DNA from: Ralstonia pickettii DTP0602
GTDB lineage: Bacteria; Pseudomonadota; Gammaproteobacteria; Burkholderiales; Burkholderiaceae
Reading direction: 5' to 3'
NCBI GenBank assembly: GCA_000471925.1
Contig: CP006668.1
Span: forward strand, 1,922,001 to 1,986,000
Length of the DNA: 64,000 nucleotides
Under the pieces are notes generated by a model. The model saw only the letters and a list, made by a program, of their open reading frames with translations. It did not search any database and was not told where the DNA came from. Positions 33,875 to 45,133 of this stretch are shown one piece after another. The position numbers and the translations under genes are program-made. Numbering within the stretch: position 1 is the first letter of the stretch; each line of letters starts with the position of its first letter.

Positions 33875-34194
33875 GCCAGCCTCTCCCCCAGCCACCACGC
33901 CACGCCGGTGCCGATGGCCGCGCCGGCCACCATCACCAACCACACGCGCTGCAGGCGCCGCGTGACCAGCGCCCACAGCGACATCAGCGGGAACAGCAGG
34001 AAAGCCAGCATCGAAAACCAGAGCACGGCTTCGCTGCGGGCCAGGCCCAGGCGCCAGCCGAGTGCGGCGCCGCCGGCGGTGATGCCCCAGACAAAGGCAT
34101 AGCTGCCCGCCAGCGCGGCCAGCGCGCGGGCGGTCATGACAAGCGCGGGCCGGATGGCGCGGCGCGAGGGCAGGGATGAGGGACTATCGTTCAT
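33871..34194 (-). CDS. DUF3649 family membrane protein
   Basis: A 107-residue protein with three hydrophobic segments, matching the DUF3649 family that travels with PepSY-TM and DUF3325 genes. I chose the ATG at 34194; the ribosome-binding site is weak, and the longer frame to 34251 runs into the end of the receptor gene region. It lies about 70 bases after the receptor stop and is translationally coupled to the PepSY gene. It is likely an accessory subunit of the same complex. Confidence 0.8.
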   Translation of the reverse strand: MNDSPSSLPSRRAIRPALVMTARALAALAGSYAFVWGITAGGAALGWRLGLARSEAVLWFSMLAFLLFPLMSLWALVTRRLQRVWLVMVAGAAIGTGVAWWLGERLA

Positions 34195-34265
34195 TGGAAT
34201 TCTTGGCAACGCGCGACCGGCGTGGCGGGTGCAATGGCATCGCACCGCCACGCCGGCCGCTGCGC

Positions 34266-36548
34266 TTACATCCTCATGCGCACGGTGAACATGGCCGCGC
34301 GCGGCTGGCCCCAGATGTTACCTTCGCGCGGGTTGTTGATCCGTGAGTAGTAGCTGCGGTCGAACAGGTTGGTCAGGTTCAGATCGGCCGACACGTGCTT
34401 GTTGAAGTCATAGCCGATCGCCGCATCGAACGTCGCATAGCCGCCGCGGCGCAGCGTGACCGCACCGATCGGTGCCGGGAACAGCGCGGTGTTCTGTACA
34501 TGGCTCACCGCCGTCATGCCCGCACCGAGGCGCCAGCGGTTGAAGTCGCCCGGCAGCCGGTACTGCGTCCACAGCTTGAACAGGTGCTTGGGCGCAATCG
34601 CCGAGAACGCCGTGTTGACCTGGCCGGTGCGGTTCTGCAGGTCCTGCGTGACGTTGAACGTATAGCCGGCGTAGATGGTCCAGCTCGGCGTGATGCGGCC
34701 GCTGGCTTCCAGTTCGAAGCCCTGGCTCTTGGTCTCGCCCTGCGACACGAAGAATGGATTGCTCGGGTTGGTCGTGTTGATGTTGTCGAGCGTGGCGCGG
34801 CCGGTCTCGCGCACCTGGAACAGCGCCAGCGAGGTGTTCAGCGCCCCCTCGAAGAACTCGCCCTTGACGCCGACCTCGTACTGCTTGCCCTTGATCGGAT
34901 CGACCAGGTTGCCACTGGCGGTGAAGTACTCGTCCTGCGGCTGGAAGATCTCGGCATAGCTGGCGTAGGCCGACCAGTGCTCGGTGAAGTCGTAGATCAG
35001 CCCGGCGAACGGCGTGAACTTCGCGTTGATGTTGTCTTCCTTGGTCGTGCTGGCCGTCGGCGTGTACTGGCGCGCGTTGATGTCCCACCAGCTCAGGCGG
35101 CCGCCCAGCACCAGCGTCACCGGATCCACGATCGAGAAGCGTGCGTCGCCGTACACGCCATACTGCCTGGTCGTGGTATTCGTGCCCGAGCCATTAGGGG
35201 TGAAAATTGGCTTGGCAAAGTCGCTGCGCGGGCTAAAGATGTTCACGACTTGCGTGAACGGGGTCGACGAGTACCTCGGGTCGCGCCGTTCCGAATCGGA
35301 GAAATTGAAGCCGATCAGCGCCTTGTGCCGGCGCCCAAACAGCGAGAATGGCCCGTTGGCATAGACGTCGAAGCTGGTCTGCTCCTGCGTGTAGGTCTGC
35401 TTGGCAGCGAACAGCGTGGTGGTGTTCACGCCCGGGATGACTGGCGAGTATGCATAGGCCTGCTCGCGGTGCAGCCGGTTGTTGAGGTAGCGCAGCGCGC
35501 CCTTGACCTGCCAGCCGCTGTCGAACTTGTGCTCCAGTTCGGCAAACGCCGAGGTGGTGTAGAAGTGGTCGCTGTTCCAGTCTGCGCCAAGGAAGGTCGA
35601 ACGCGGCACGTCGAGCAGGCTCGCCTGCCGCGTGACCGGGTTGTAGTAGGCCGGCAGCGTCCACGGCTGGCGGCCCTCGGAGTCCTGGTAGCTCGCGCCC
35701 ACCGTCACCATGGTGCTCGGCGTGATGTCGTACTCGATCACGCCGTACAGCGCACCGGTGCGCATATTGGCCTTGTCGATAAACGAGTCCTTGTCCTGGA
35801 ACGCGCCGGTCAGGCGCGCGCGCAGCGTGCCGTCGGCATTCAGCGGGCCGCCGGCGTCGATCTCGGCGCGATAGTTGTTCCACGATCCCACCGACAGCGC
35901 GCCCTGCACCTGCACTTCGCGCGTGGGCTTCTTGCGCACCAGGTTGATCGCGCCGCCGGTCTTGCCGGCGCCGGACAGCAGGCCCGACGGGCCCTTGAGC
36001 ACTTCTACCCGCTCGATCATCGACAGGTCGGGCTGCACCGTGTTGCGCCAGTCATACTTGGTTGGCACGCCATCGAGCATGACGGTGTCGATCTCCAGCC
36101 CGCGCGAATAGAAGATCGAGCGCTCCTGGTCACGCTTCTCGACGAACACGCCAGTGGCCTGCATCATCGCATCCTCCAGCGTGGTCAGGTTCTGCTCGCG
36201 GATGCGATCGGCATTGACCACGGTGACCGATTGCGGCACCTCGCGCGCAGTCAGCGGCACCTTGCTACCGGCGGTCGTGGGCGGGTTGATGGGATTCTCG
36301 CGGTCGCCGTTGACCGTCACCGCCGGCAATGATGCCTCCGGTTGCCTGGCGGCGCTGCCCGTAGCGGTCGGCTTCGCTGCCTGCGCTGCTGCCGGCGCTG
36401 CTCCCGTCGTGGCTTCCTGTCCGAAGGCCGACGCGCTGACCATGAGGCCGACGGCGGCCGGGATCCAGCGCATGGCGGTGCGGCATTGCACGGACCCATG
36501 CCGCCTTGCCTGCGCGCGTTCGGTCGCGCGTCTGTTGCTATGTTTCAT
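34266..36548 (-). CDS. TonB-dependent ferric siderophore receptor
   Basis: A 760-residue outer-membrane receptor. After a long basic leader, the signal peptide hydrophobic core is at residues 27-43 (M-R-W-I-P-A-A-V-G-L). A TonB-box-like L-P-A-V-T-V sequence comes near residue 75. The plug domain follows (R-E-V-P-Q-S-V-T-V-V-N, then L-T-T-L-E-D-A-M-M-Q-A-T-G-V and R-V-E-V-L-K-G-P-S-G-L-L-S-G), and then a 22-strand barrel. There is no N-terminal signalling domain, consistent with the lack of an ECF sigma factor nearby. It lies inside the biosynthesis operon, so it is presumably the receptor for the siderophore made here. Confidence 0.93.
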   Translation of the reverse strand: MKHSNRRATERAQARRHGSVQCRTAMRWIPAAVGLMVSASAFGQEATTGAAPAAAQAAKPTATGSAARQPEASLPAVTVNGDRENPINPPTTAGSKVPLTAREVPQSVTVVNADRIREQNLTTLEDAMMQATGVFVEKRDQERSIFYSRGLEIDTVMLDGVPTKYDWRNTVQPDLSMIERVEVLKGPSGLLSGAGKTGGAINLVRKKPTREVQVQGALSVGSWNNYRAEIDAGGPLNADGTLRARLTGAFQDKDSFIDKANMRTGALYGVIEYDITPSTMVTVGASYQDSEGRQPWTLPAYYNPVTRQASLLDVPRSTFLGADWNSDHFYTTSAFAELEHKFDSGWQVKGALRYLNNRLHREQAYAYSPVIPGVNTTTLFAAKQTYTQEQTSFDVYANGPFSLFGRRHKALIGFNFSDSERRDPRYSSTPFTQVVNIFSPRSDFAKPIFTPNGSGTNTTTRQYGVYGDARFSIVDPVTLVLGGRLSWWDINARQYTPTASTTKEDNINAKFTPFAGLIYDFTEHWSAYASYAEIFQPQDEYFTASGNLVDPIKGKQYEVGVKGEFFEGALNTSLALFQVRETGRATLDNINTTNPSNPFFVSQGETKSQGFELEASGRITPSWTIYAGYTFNVTQDLQNRTGQVNTAFSAIAPKHLFKLWTQYRLPGDFNRWRLGAGMTAVSHVQNTALFPAPIGAVTLRRGGYATFDAAIGYDFNKHVSADLNLTNLFDRSYYSRINNPREGNIWGQPRAAMFTVRMRM

Positions 36549-36656
36549 GCCCTTCTTACTCCCCTGCTCTGTTGTGAAAATAAAGGCCGTGGGCCCCGGC
36601 TGGTCGCCTGGTCGCGGCCGCCGGTCCTCAAAATTGCTTTGTGTATGGGCGAAGCC

Positions 36657-38057
36657 TCAGTGCGTGCCGGCGTGCGCCACGCGCGCGGCGCGGCTGCGAG
36701 GCGGCTCAGCCTGCATGGCGCATCCCTCGCCCGGGCGGTTGCCGAGCACCGCGGCGGCGATCTCCTGCGCGCGCACCGCCAGCACCGACAGCAGCGTGTC
36801 CGACAAGCCGTGCGTCGCTTCGCAGCATCCCTGCAGGAACACGCCCGCCTGGCAGCCCGGCGCCATCTGCAGCCGGTAGTCGCGGTCCGCCTGGAAACCC
36901 TTGGCGTCGTCCAGATAGGACGCCAGCGGCGCCAGCAGCGACTGGTGCAGTTCGCGCCGGTAGCCGGTGGCGAGAATCACCGCGTCATAGCGCTGCAACT
37001 GGTGCGCACCATCGTCGCGCCGCGCAATGTCGAGCCGCACACCGTCGGCATCGGCCTCGGCATGGCGTGCCTCGCTGCCGGCCAGCAGGCGGTGGCGCAC
37101 CTTGCCGGTGACCTTCTGCTGGTACAGCACCTCATAGATGGCTTCGATCAGGTCGGTATCGACCACCGCGTAGTTGGTGTTGCCGAACTCGCGCAGCAGT
37201 TGCTCGCGCTCGGTCGCCTCCCGCGAGAACAGGTAGTCGATATAGCGCGGGTTGAAGATCTCGTTGACGAAGGGGCTGTCGTCGGCCGGCTTGAGCGCCG
37301 GCGCACGGCTGACCAGGTCGACCGCGATGCTGCCTTCGCGGCTATTCAGGTCCAGGAAGATCTCGGCGGCGCTCTGGCCCGAGCCGATCACCGCCACGCG
37401 CCGCACCGGCGCCGTGCGCTCCAGACGCTCCAGCGATTCCAGGTACGACGAGGAATGGAACACCCGCGGATGGCCGCGCAGCGGCGCGAAGGTGTCGGGG
37501 ATGCTGGGCGCGCCGCCGACGCTGACCACCACGTTGCGCGCGCAGCGCTCGGTCAGCGCGCCGTCGGCCGTGCGCGAGGTGACGCGCAGGCAGGCCAGCG
37601 CGCCATTGCCACCGGCGGGCTCGGGCTGCACCGAGACAACCTCTTCGCCGTAGTGGCAGGCGTCGGCAAAATCCGCGGCCACCCAGGACAGGTAGTCGTT
37701 GAACTCGTAGCGGCTGGGATAGAACGTCCTGGTGTTGATGAAGTCCAGCAGCCGCTCGCGCTCGTGCAGGTAGTTGATGAAGGTATAGCGGCTGGCCGGG
37801 TTGCGCATCGTGACCAGGTCCTTCAGGAACGAGATCTGCATGCGGCTGTTGTCGAGCAGCATATTGCCGTGCCACACGAAGCCCGGCTTCTTCTCGATAA
37901 AGCCGAAGCGGAACGGCGCCTGCTGCGGCAGCATTTCGCGCAGGGCCACTGCGAGCGCGAGGTTGGACGGCCCGAAGCCGATGCCGAGCAGGTCGAGCAC
38001 GGGCGACGTGCTGGCATCAGTGCCGTTGGCGGCGAAGGTAGAAGCGGAATAGAGCAT
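36657..38057 (-). CDS. L-ornithine N5-monooxygenase
   Basis: A 466-residue flavin N-hydroxylase of the PvdA/IucD family. The FAD motif is G-I-G-F-G-P-S-N-L-A, followed by M-Q-I-S-F-L-K-D-L-V-T, the NADPH motif V-I-G-S-G-Q-S-A-A-E and the substrate-side L-A-T-G-Y. The M-Q-I-S-F-L-K-D-L-V and Y-T-F-I-N-Y-L-H patterns are closer to ornithine than lysine hydroxylases as I remember them. It supplies N5-hydroxyornithine, which the adjacent acyltransferase converts to a hydroxamate. It lies 22 bases downstream of the acyltransferase gene and 108 bases upstream of the receptor gene. Confidence 0.92.
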   Translation of the reverse strand: MLYSASTFAANGTDASTSPVLDLLGIGFGPSNLALAVALREMLPQQAPFRFGFIEKKPGFVWHGNMLLDNSRMQISFLKDLVTMRNPASRYTFINYLHERERLLDFINTRTFYPSRYEFNDYLSWVAADFADACHYGEEVVSVQPEPAGGNGALACLRVTSRTADGALTERCARNVVVSVGGAPSIPDTFAPLRGHPRVFHSSSYLESLERLERTAPVRRVAVIGSGQSAAEIFLDLNSREGSIAVDLVSRAPALKPADDSPFVNEIFNPRYIDYLFSREATEREQLLREFGNTNYAVVDTDLIEAIYEVLYQQKVTGKVRHRLLAGSEARHAEADADGVRLDIARRDDGAHQLQRYDAVILATGYRRELHQSLLAPLASYLDDAKGFQADRDYRLQMAPGCQAGVFLQGCCEATHGLSDTLLSVLAVRAQEIAAAVLGNRPGEGCAMQAEPPRSRAARVAHAGTH

Positions 38058-38079
38058 GGTCTCTCCTTGCGCGGCTTGC

Positions 38080-39213
38080 TCAGGCGGCCAATGCGGCCGG
38101 CGCGACGGGTTCTGCAGCCTGCCCGTCTTCCTGCGGCACCCACAGGCGCTCGCCGAAGAAGCGTTCGCGCAGCAGCATCACCAGCATGGCGCGCTTGTGC
38201 GGGAAGTCGAAGGCCTTGATCTTGGCAAAGCCGGAGCGGTCCAGGTTGCGGATCTGCTGCACATGGTCGATGCGCGGCTCGCCCACGATGCGCTGCGTGC
38301 GCGGGTCGTCCAGGAACATGTAGTGCATCAGCGACGGCAGCCAGGCGCTGATATAGGCCTTGCCGCGGATCTCGCCGTCGCCGATCAGCACATGCCAGCC
38401 GCGATCGAAGTCGTCGGCGTCGTAGTACGGGCCGATGCGGTTCTCCTTGGCCCAGTACACCTCGAAGTAAGCAAACGGCTTGCCGTCCAGGCAGCCGATC
38501 AGCGGGATGGTGTGCGGGTCCGCGAGCTGCGCCGACAGGTAGTCGCGGTGCTTGGCGAGATCGCCCTCTTCCTGCCAGAACACCGCCACGCGCGGATCGT
38601 TCATCCAGCCGTGGAAGTACTCCAGGTCGGCGTCGAGATCGGCCACCCGCATCGAGAACACCTGGTCGAGCCACGGGATATGGCGTGCATAGACCTGGCC
38701 GGACGGCTTGGGCACGCGCACCGGATGGCGCCGGCCCTGGGTCATCGCGTACTGCAGCGGATAGTCGCGGCCCGAGGTGCCGGTGTGCCACAGCGCCGGC
38801 AGTTGCCAGAGCTGCTCGACGCGCGTCACCAGGTCGCCACCGGCCGGGCGCGTGGCGCTGCCCTCGCGCAGCATCGCGTTGGCGATGGCTTCGGGCAGGT
38901 CCAGCGCGATGGCCTGCGTCGCGGGCGCGCGCGCCAGCACCGCCTCGCAGGCGGCAAAGGTAGCGGCGCGCGCCAGCGGGTGGGCCGGGTCGGTATCGGC
39001 GAGTGCCAGCCGCGGCTGAGTGCCGGGCGTGAACTGCCAGGCCTGCAGTGGCGTGCCGTCCAGGCTTACCTGCAGCGAGGGGCCTTCCCAGCGGCTCTGC
39101 AGCGTGGAAATCGTCGCGGGTGACCAGGGCTGGTTCGCGATCGCGTGGGTCATCAAAGGCGCGACATTGCTTTGCATGTGAACTGACTCCCTGTCTGTGT
39201 TGGCGCGCGTCAT
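38080..39213 (-). CDS. Hydroxyornithine acyltransferase (IucB/AlcB type)
   Basis: A 377-residue GNAT-fold acyltransferase. The C-terminal half (about residues 190-360) is the siderophore acetyltransferase domain: F-W-Q-E-E-G-D, E-V-Y-W-A-K-E-N, G-W-H-V-L-I-G and R-I-V-G-E-P-R-I-D. It should acylate N5-hydroxyornithine, most simply with acetyl-CoA, to form the hydroxamate. The first ATG (39213) overlaps the exporter stop by four bases. The ATG at 39177 has a better GGGAG site and may be the real start, giving 365 residues. It is an operon member between exporter and hydroxylase. Confidence 0.9.
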   Translation of the reverse strand: MTRANTDRESVHMQSNVAPLMTHAIANQPWSPATISTLQSRWEGPSLQVSLDGTPLQAWQFTPGTQPRLALADTDPAHPLARAATFAACEAVLARAPATQAIALDLPEAIANAMLREGSATRPAGGDLVTRVEQLWQLPALWHTGTSGRDYPLQYAMTQGRRHPVRVPKPSGQVYARHIPWLDQVFSMRVADLDADLEYFHGWMNDPRVAVFWQEEGDLAKHRDYLSAQLADPHTIPLIGCLDGKPFAYFEVYWAKENRIGPYYDADDFDRGWHVLIGDGEIRGKAYISAWLPSLMHYMFLDDPRTQRIVGEPRIDHVQQIRNLDRSGFAKIKAFDFPHKRAMLVMLLRERFFGERLWVPQEDGQAAEPVAPAALAA

Positions 39214-40888
39214 GCGGCGGCCTGATGGTCGGTCTGGCCGGCCGCGGCGGGGGCGGCGGGGCTGTCGGTGGCGCTGTCGGCGCGGATCACGCCGCTGTCG
39301 GCGCGGATCACGCGGTCGGCCACGTGGAAATAGCGGTCGTCATGGCTGACCGCGACAATGGTCTTGCCGCTGCGCTTGAGCTCCGGCAGCAGCGATTCAT
39401 AGAAATAGGCGCGGAACACGGGATCCTGGTCGGCCGCCCATTCATCGAGCAGCAGCACCGGGCGCGCCTCGACATAGGCCGCCAGCAGCGCCAGCCGCTT
39501 GCGTTGCCCCTGCGACAGCTGCGTGGTCGACAGCAGGTCGTCGCGAATGGCGACCTTGTGGTCCATGTGCAGCCGCTTCAGGAAGGCATTGGCCACCGCC
39601 GCGTCGAAGCGCCCGTCCGGGCCGACCAGCCGCGCGAACAGATGGGCGTTGGAGAACACCGTGGCGAAATGGCAGCGGTACCAGGGCAGCTCGGCCGTGC
39701 TCACCGGCCTGTCGCCGAGCGCCATGCTGCCGGCACTCGGCTGGTACAGGCCCGCCAGCAGCTTCATCAGGGTGGACTTGCCGCTGCCGTTGCCGCCGAC
39801 GATGAAGACGGTCTCGCCGGCAGAGAGCGTCAGCGACACGGGGCCGAGGCGGAAGCCGCGCTCGTCGCCCTGGCCGGGATAGTCGTAGCGCACGTCCTGC
39901 AGCGTGATCAGCGGCGTGCCCGGCGCCGGCGGCGCGTCGGCGGTATTGGCCGTATGCAGCGCGAAATCCTCCGTGTACGGCGCCAGCCGCAGCGTCTCGA
40001 TCTTGCGCAGCGCGACGTTGCCGGTCATCAGGATCGGCAGCGTGCCGACCAGGTCGTTCAGCGGCATGCGCAGGAACATCAGCACCAGCACGAAGGCGGT
40101 GATGCGCTCGCGCGCGATGCCCAGCGCATCGCCGGCGATAAAGATCGCGCACGCCAGCCCCAGGATCAGCGTCGCGGTAAACGACAGGCTCAGCACCCAG
40201 TAGCGGTCGGCCCGCACCTCGTGCGCGCGCGCAAACTCCGCGGCGGGCTCGAAGTCGCGCTGGTAGAAGCTCTGCTTGCGCCAGGCATTGAGCGCCAGTT
40301 CGTAGCGTCCGTCGATGGCGCCCTGGTAGCCGGCGTAGAGCCGGTCGTCGGTGTCGCGCACCGCCTTCATCAGGGTGCGCATGCGCAGCACCCAGCGCTG
40401 CGCCAGCAGCACGCCCGCGCCCAGCACCGCGGCACCGAGCACGAACAGTTGCCACGACAGCCAGCCCAGGTACAGCAGCCCGCCCAGCACCAGCACGCCG
40501 TTGTAGAACACGAATGGCACGCGGTTGAAGGCCATGCCGATCGAGGCGATGTCCTTGGTCAGCGTGGCATAGACGGTCGGGCCGCCGATCGCTTCCAGGC
40601 GCTCCACGTCGGTATCGAGCACGCGCTTGAGCATGCGCAGGCGGATGTCGTACACCACGCGGTGGCCGAGCGCGGTCAGCAGCGCCTGCGAGCCGAAGCC
40701 GCAGCCGAACAGCACCGCCAGCAGGCCCAGCAGCACGCCGATACGCCCCGCTTCCAGCGCCGCCGGCGCGGCGATCATGCGGTTGATCTCGGCAATCAGC
40801 GCGATGCCGGCGAGCGCGCTGCAGGTACCGGCGGCTAGCGCCAGCAGCAGCAGGCCGCCGAAGCGGCGGCGCAATGAGAGGAACAGAT

Positions 40889-40892
<4 letters not shown>
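39210..40892 (-). CDS. Cyclic-peptide-type siderophore ABC exporter (PvdE/SyrD)
   Basis: A 560-residue half transporter. Six transmembrane helices (residues about 10-300) precede the ATPase. The Walker A motif is G-G-N-G-S-G-K-S-T, the signature is L-S-Q-G-Q-R-K-R-L and the Walker B motif is L-L-L-D-E-W-A-A-D-Q-D-P, with an H-loop at V-S-H-D-D-R-Y-F. The D-E-W-A-A-D-Q-D-P form is typical of the PvdE/SyrD subfamily, which exports siderophore peptides or precursors to the periplasm. A 21-base duplication near the C-terminus repeats V-I-R-A-D-S-G. It overlaps both neighbouring genes by four bases. Confidence 0.93.
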
Positions 40893-44116
<3,224 letters not shown>

Positions 44117-44286
44117 TGGGTCTCCTCGGGAGCCGTGGGGCAGCCGATGCTGGCCTGGCTGCCGCCGCGCGCACGGCCTTCCCATGCGAACGGCAAGGCC
44201 AGGACCGCCCCGCAGCCGCGGCTATGCCGCGACTGACTGGCAAGGGGGCGCCCAGGTGCGATATCGGCGTTACAAATCGAATTGCG

Positions 44287-44316
44287 AATATACCTGATAA
44301 TCATTCTCATTTTCAA
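44287..44316 (-). promoter_or_regulatory. Fur box over the divergent siderophore promoter
   Basis: GATAATCATTCTCATTTTC (44296-44314) matches 15 of 19 positions of the classical Fur consensus. It lies between and over a minus-strand promoter with TTGAAA -35 (44311-44316) and TATATT -10 (44287-44292), 18 bases apart. Fur with iron would block transcription of the NRPS-exporter-receptor operon. The same site lies just before the plus-strand FhuF-type gene, so both directions should be iron-repressed. Confidence 0.85.
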
Positions 44317-44329
44317 CAAAGAAAAGGCG

Positions 44330-45121
44330 TTGTCTGCACAACTGCAACGCCGTTCAGGGCGCCACTTGTTTCCGTTACCGATCCTGCTTGCACTGTTTCC
44401 CGAACCGCTGCGCCACTACGCCGAGGCCGTACGCATCGGCCCGGCAACGGGCGATGACGTCATGCCCGCCGCGCTCATGTCCGAGCCCGCGGGTCCCGCC
44501 CCACTACGGCATGCGCTCAACGCCATGACCGCCCACTACGGTGGCGACGATGCGCGCGTGGCCGGCTCGGTCTGGGCGCGGCACTGTTTCTCCGCGCTGC
44601 TGCCCGGCACGGTGGCCGCCGCGGCGCTGGCGCACCACGTGCTGCCGTTGCGCGACGCGGCCATTCGGCCGGATGGTCATGGCCGCGCCGTGACGTTGGT
44701 GCTGCCACATGCCGGCCGGACGTTGCCCGGTGCGCCCCCGCAGCAGCGTTTCAGCGCCCTGCTGGATGACCTGCTGGTGCCGCTGGTCGAAGCGCTGGCA
44801 GCGGCCAGCGGCGCGTCGCCGCGCCTGCTGTGGGCCAATGCCGGCGCCGTCGTCGCCGAGGTGTTCCGCCATGCGCCCGCCCTGCTGCAGCCGGGCCTGC
44901 CGGCCACGGACGCCACGCTGGCGGCCGACGCGGCCTGGCTGATGGACACCCGCACCCGCCCCGACGGCCGCGACAACCCGCTACATGCGCCGATGCGCGC
45001 GCACCGCGTCACGCAGGACGGCACTACCACCACGCTGTGGCTGCGCCGGTTGTGCTGCCTGCGCTACCGCTTGCCGGCCTTCACGCTGTGTGGCGACTGT
45101 CCGCGCCGGCTGCTGCGCTAG
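44330..45121 (+). CDS. FhuF-type siderophore-iron reductase
   Basis: A protein of about 263 residues if the TTG at 44330 is the start. The upstream ATG of the frame lies within the Fur box region, so I rejected it. The length then matches FhuF (about 260). The C-terminus carries the diagnostic [2Fe-2S] pattern C-C-x10-C-x2-C (R-L-C-C-L-R-Y then L-C-G-D-C-P). FhuF proteins reduce ferric siderophores in the cytoplasm and release iron. It diverges from the NRPS operon at the Fur box and ends 12 bases from the convergent stop of the 2008-residue NRPS, so it is wedged between two NRPS genes. Confidence 0.85.
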   Translation: MSAQLQRRSGRHLFPLPILLALFPEPLRHYAEAVRIGPATGDDVMPAALMSEPAGPAPLRHALNAMTAHYGGDDARVAGSVWARHCFSALLPGTVAAAALAHHVLPLRDAAIRPDGHGRAVTLVLPHAGRTLPGAPPQQRFSALLDDLLVPLVEALAAASGASPRLLWANAGAVVAEVFRHAPALLQPGLPATDATLAADAAWLMDTRTRPDGRDNPLHAPMRAHRVTQDGTTTTLWLRRLCCLRYRLPAFTLCGDCPRRLLR

Positions 45122-45133
45122 CACTGTAGGCAC

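Noticed and set aside
36549..36656. Separate Fur-controlled promoter for the receptor gene
   Set aside because: No GATAAT-type Fur site or convincing -35/-10 pair was found in this 108-base gap.
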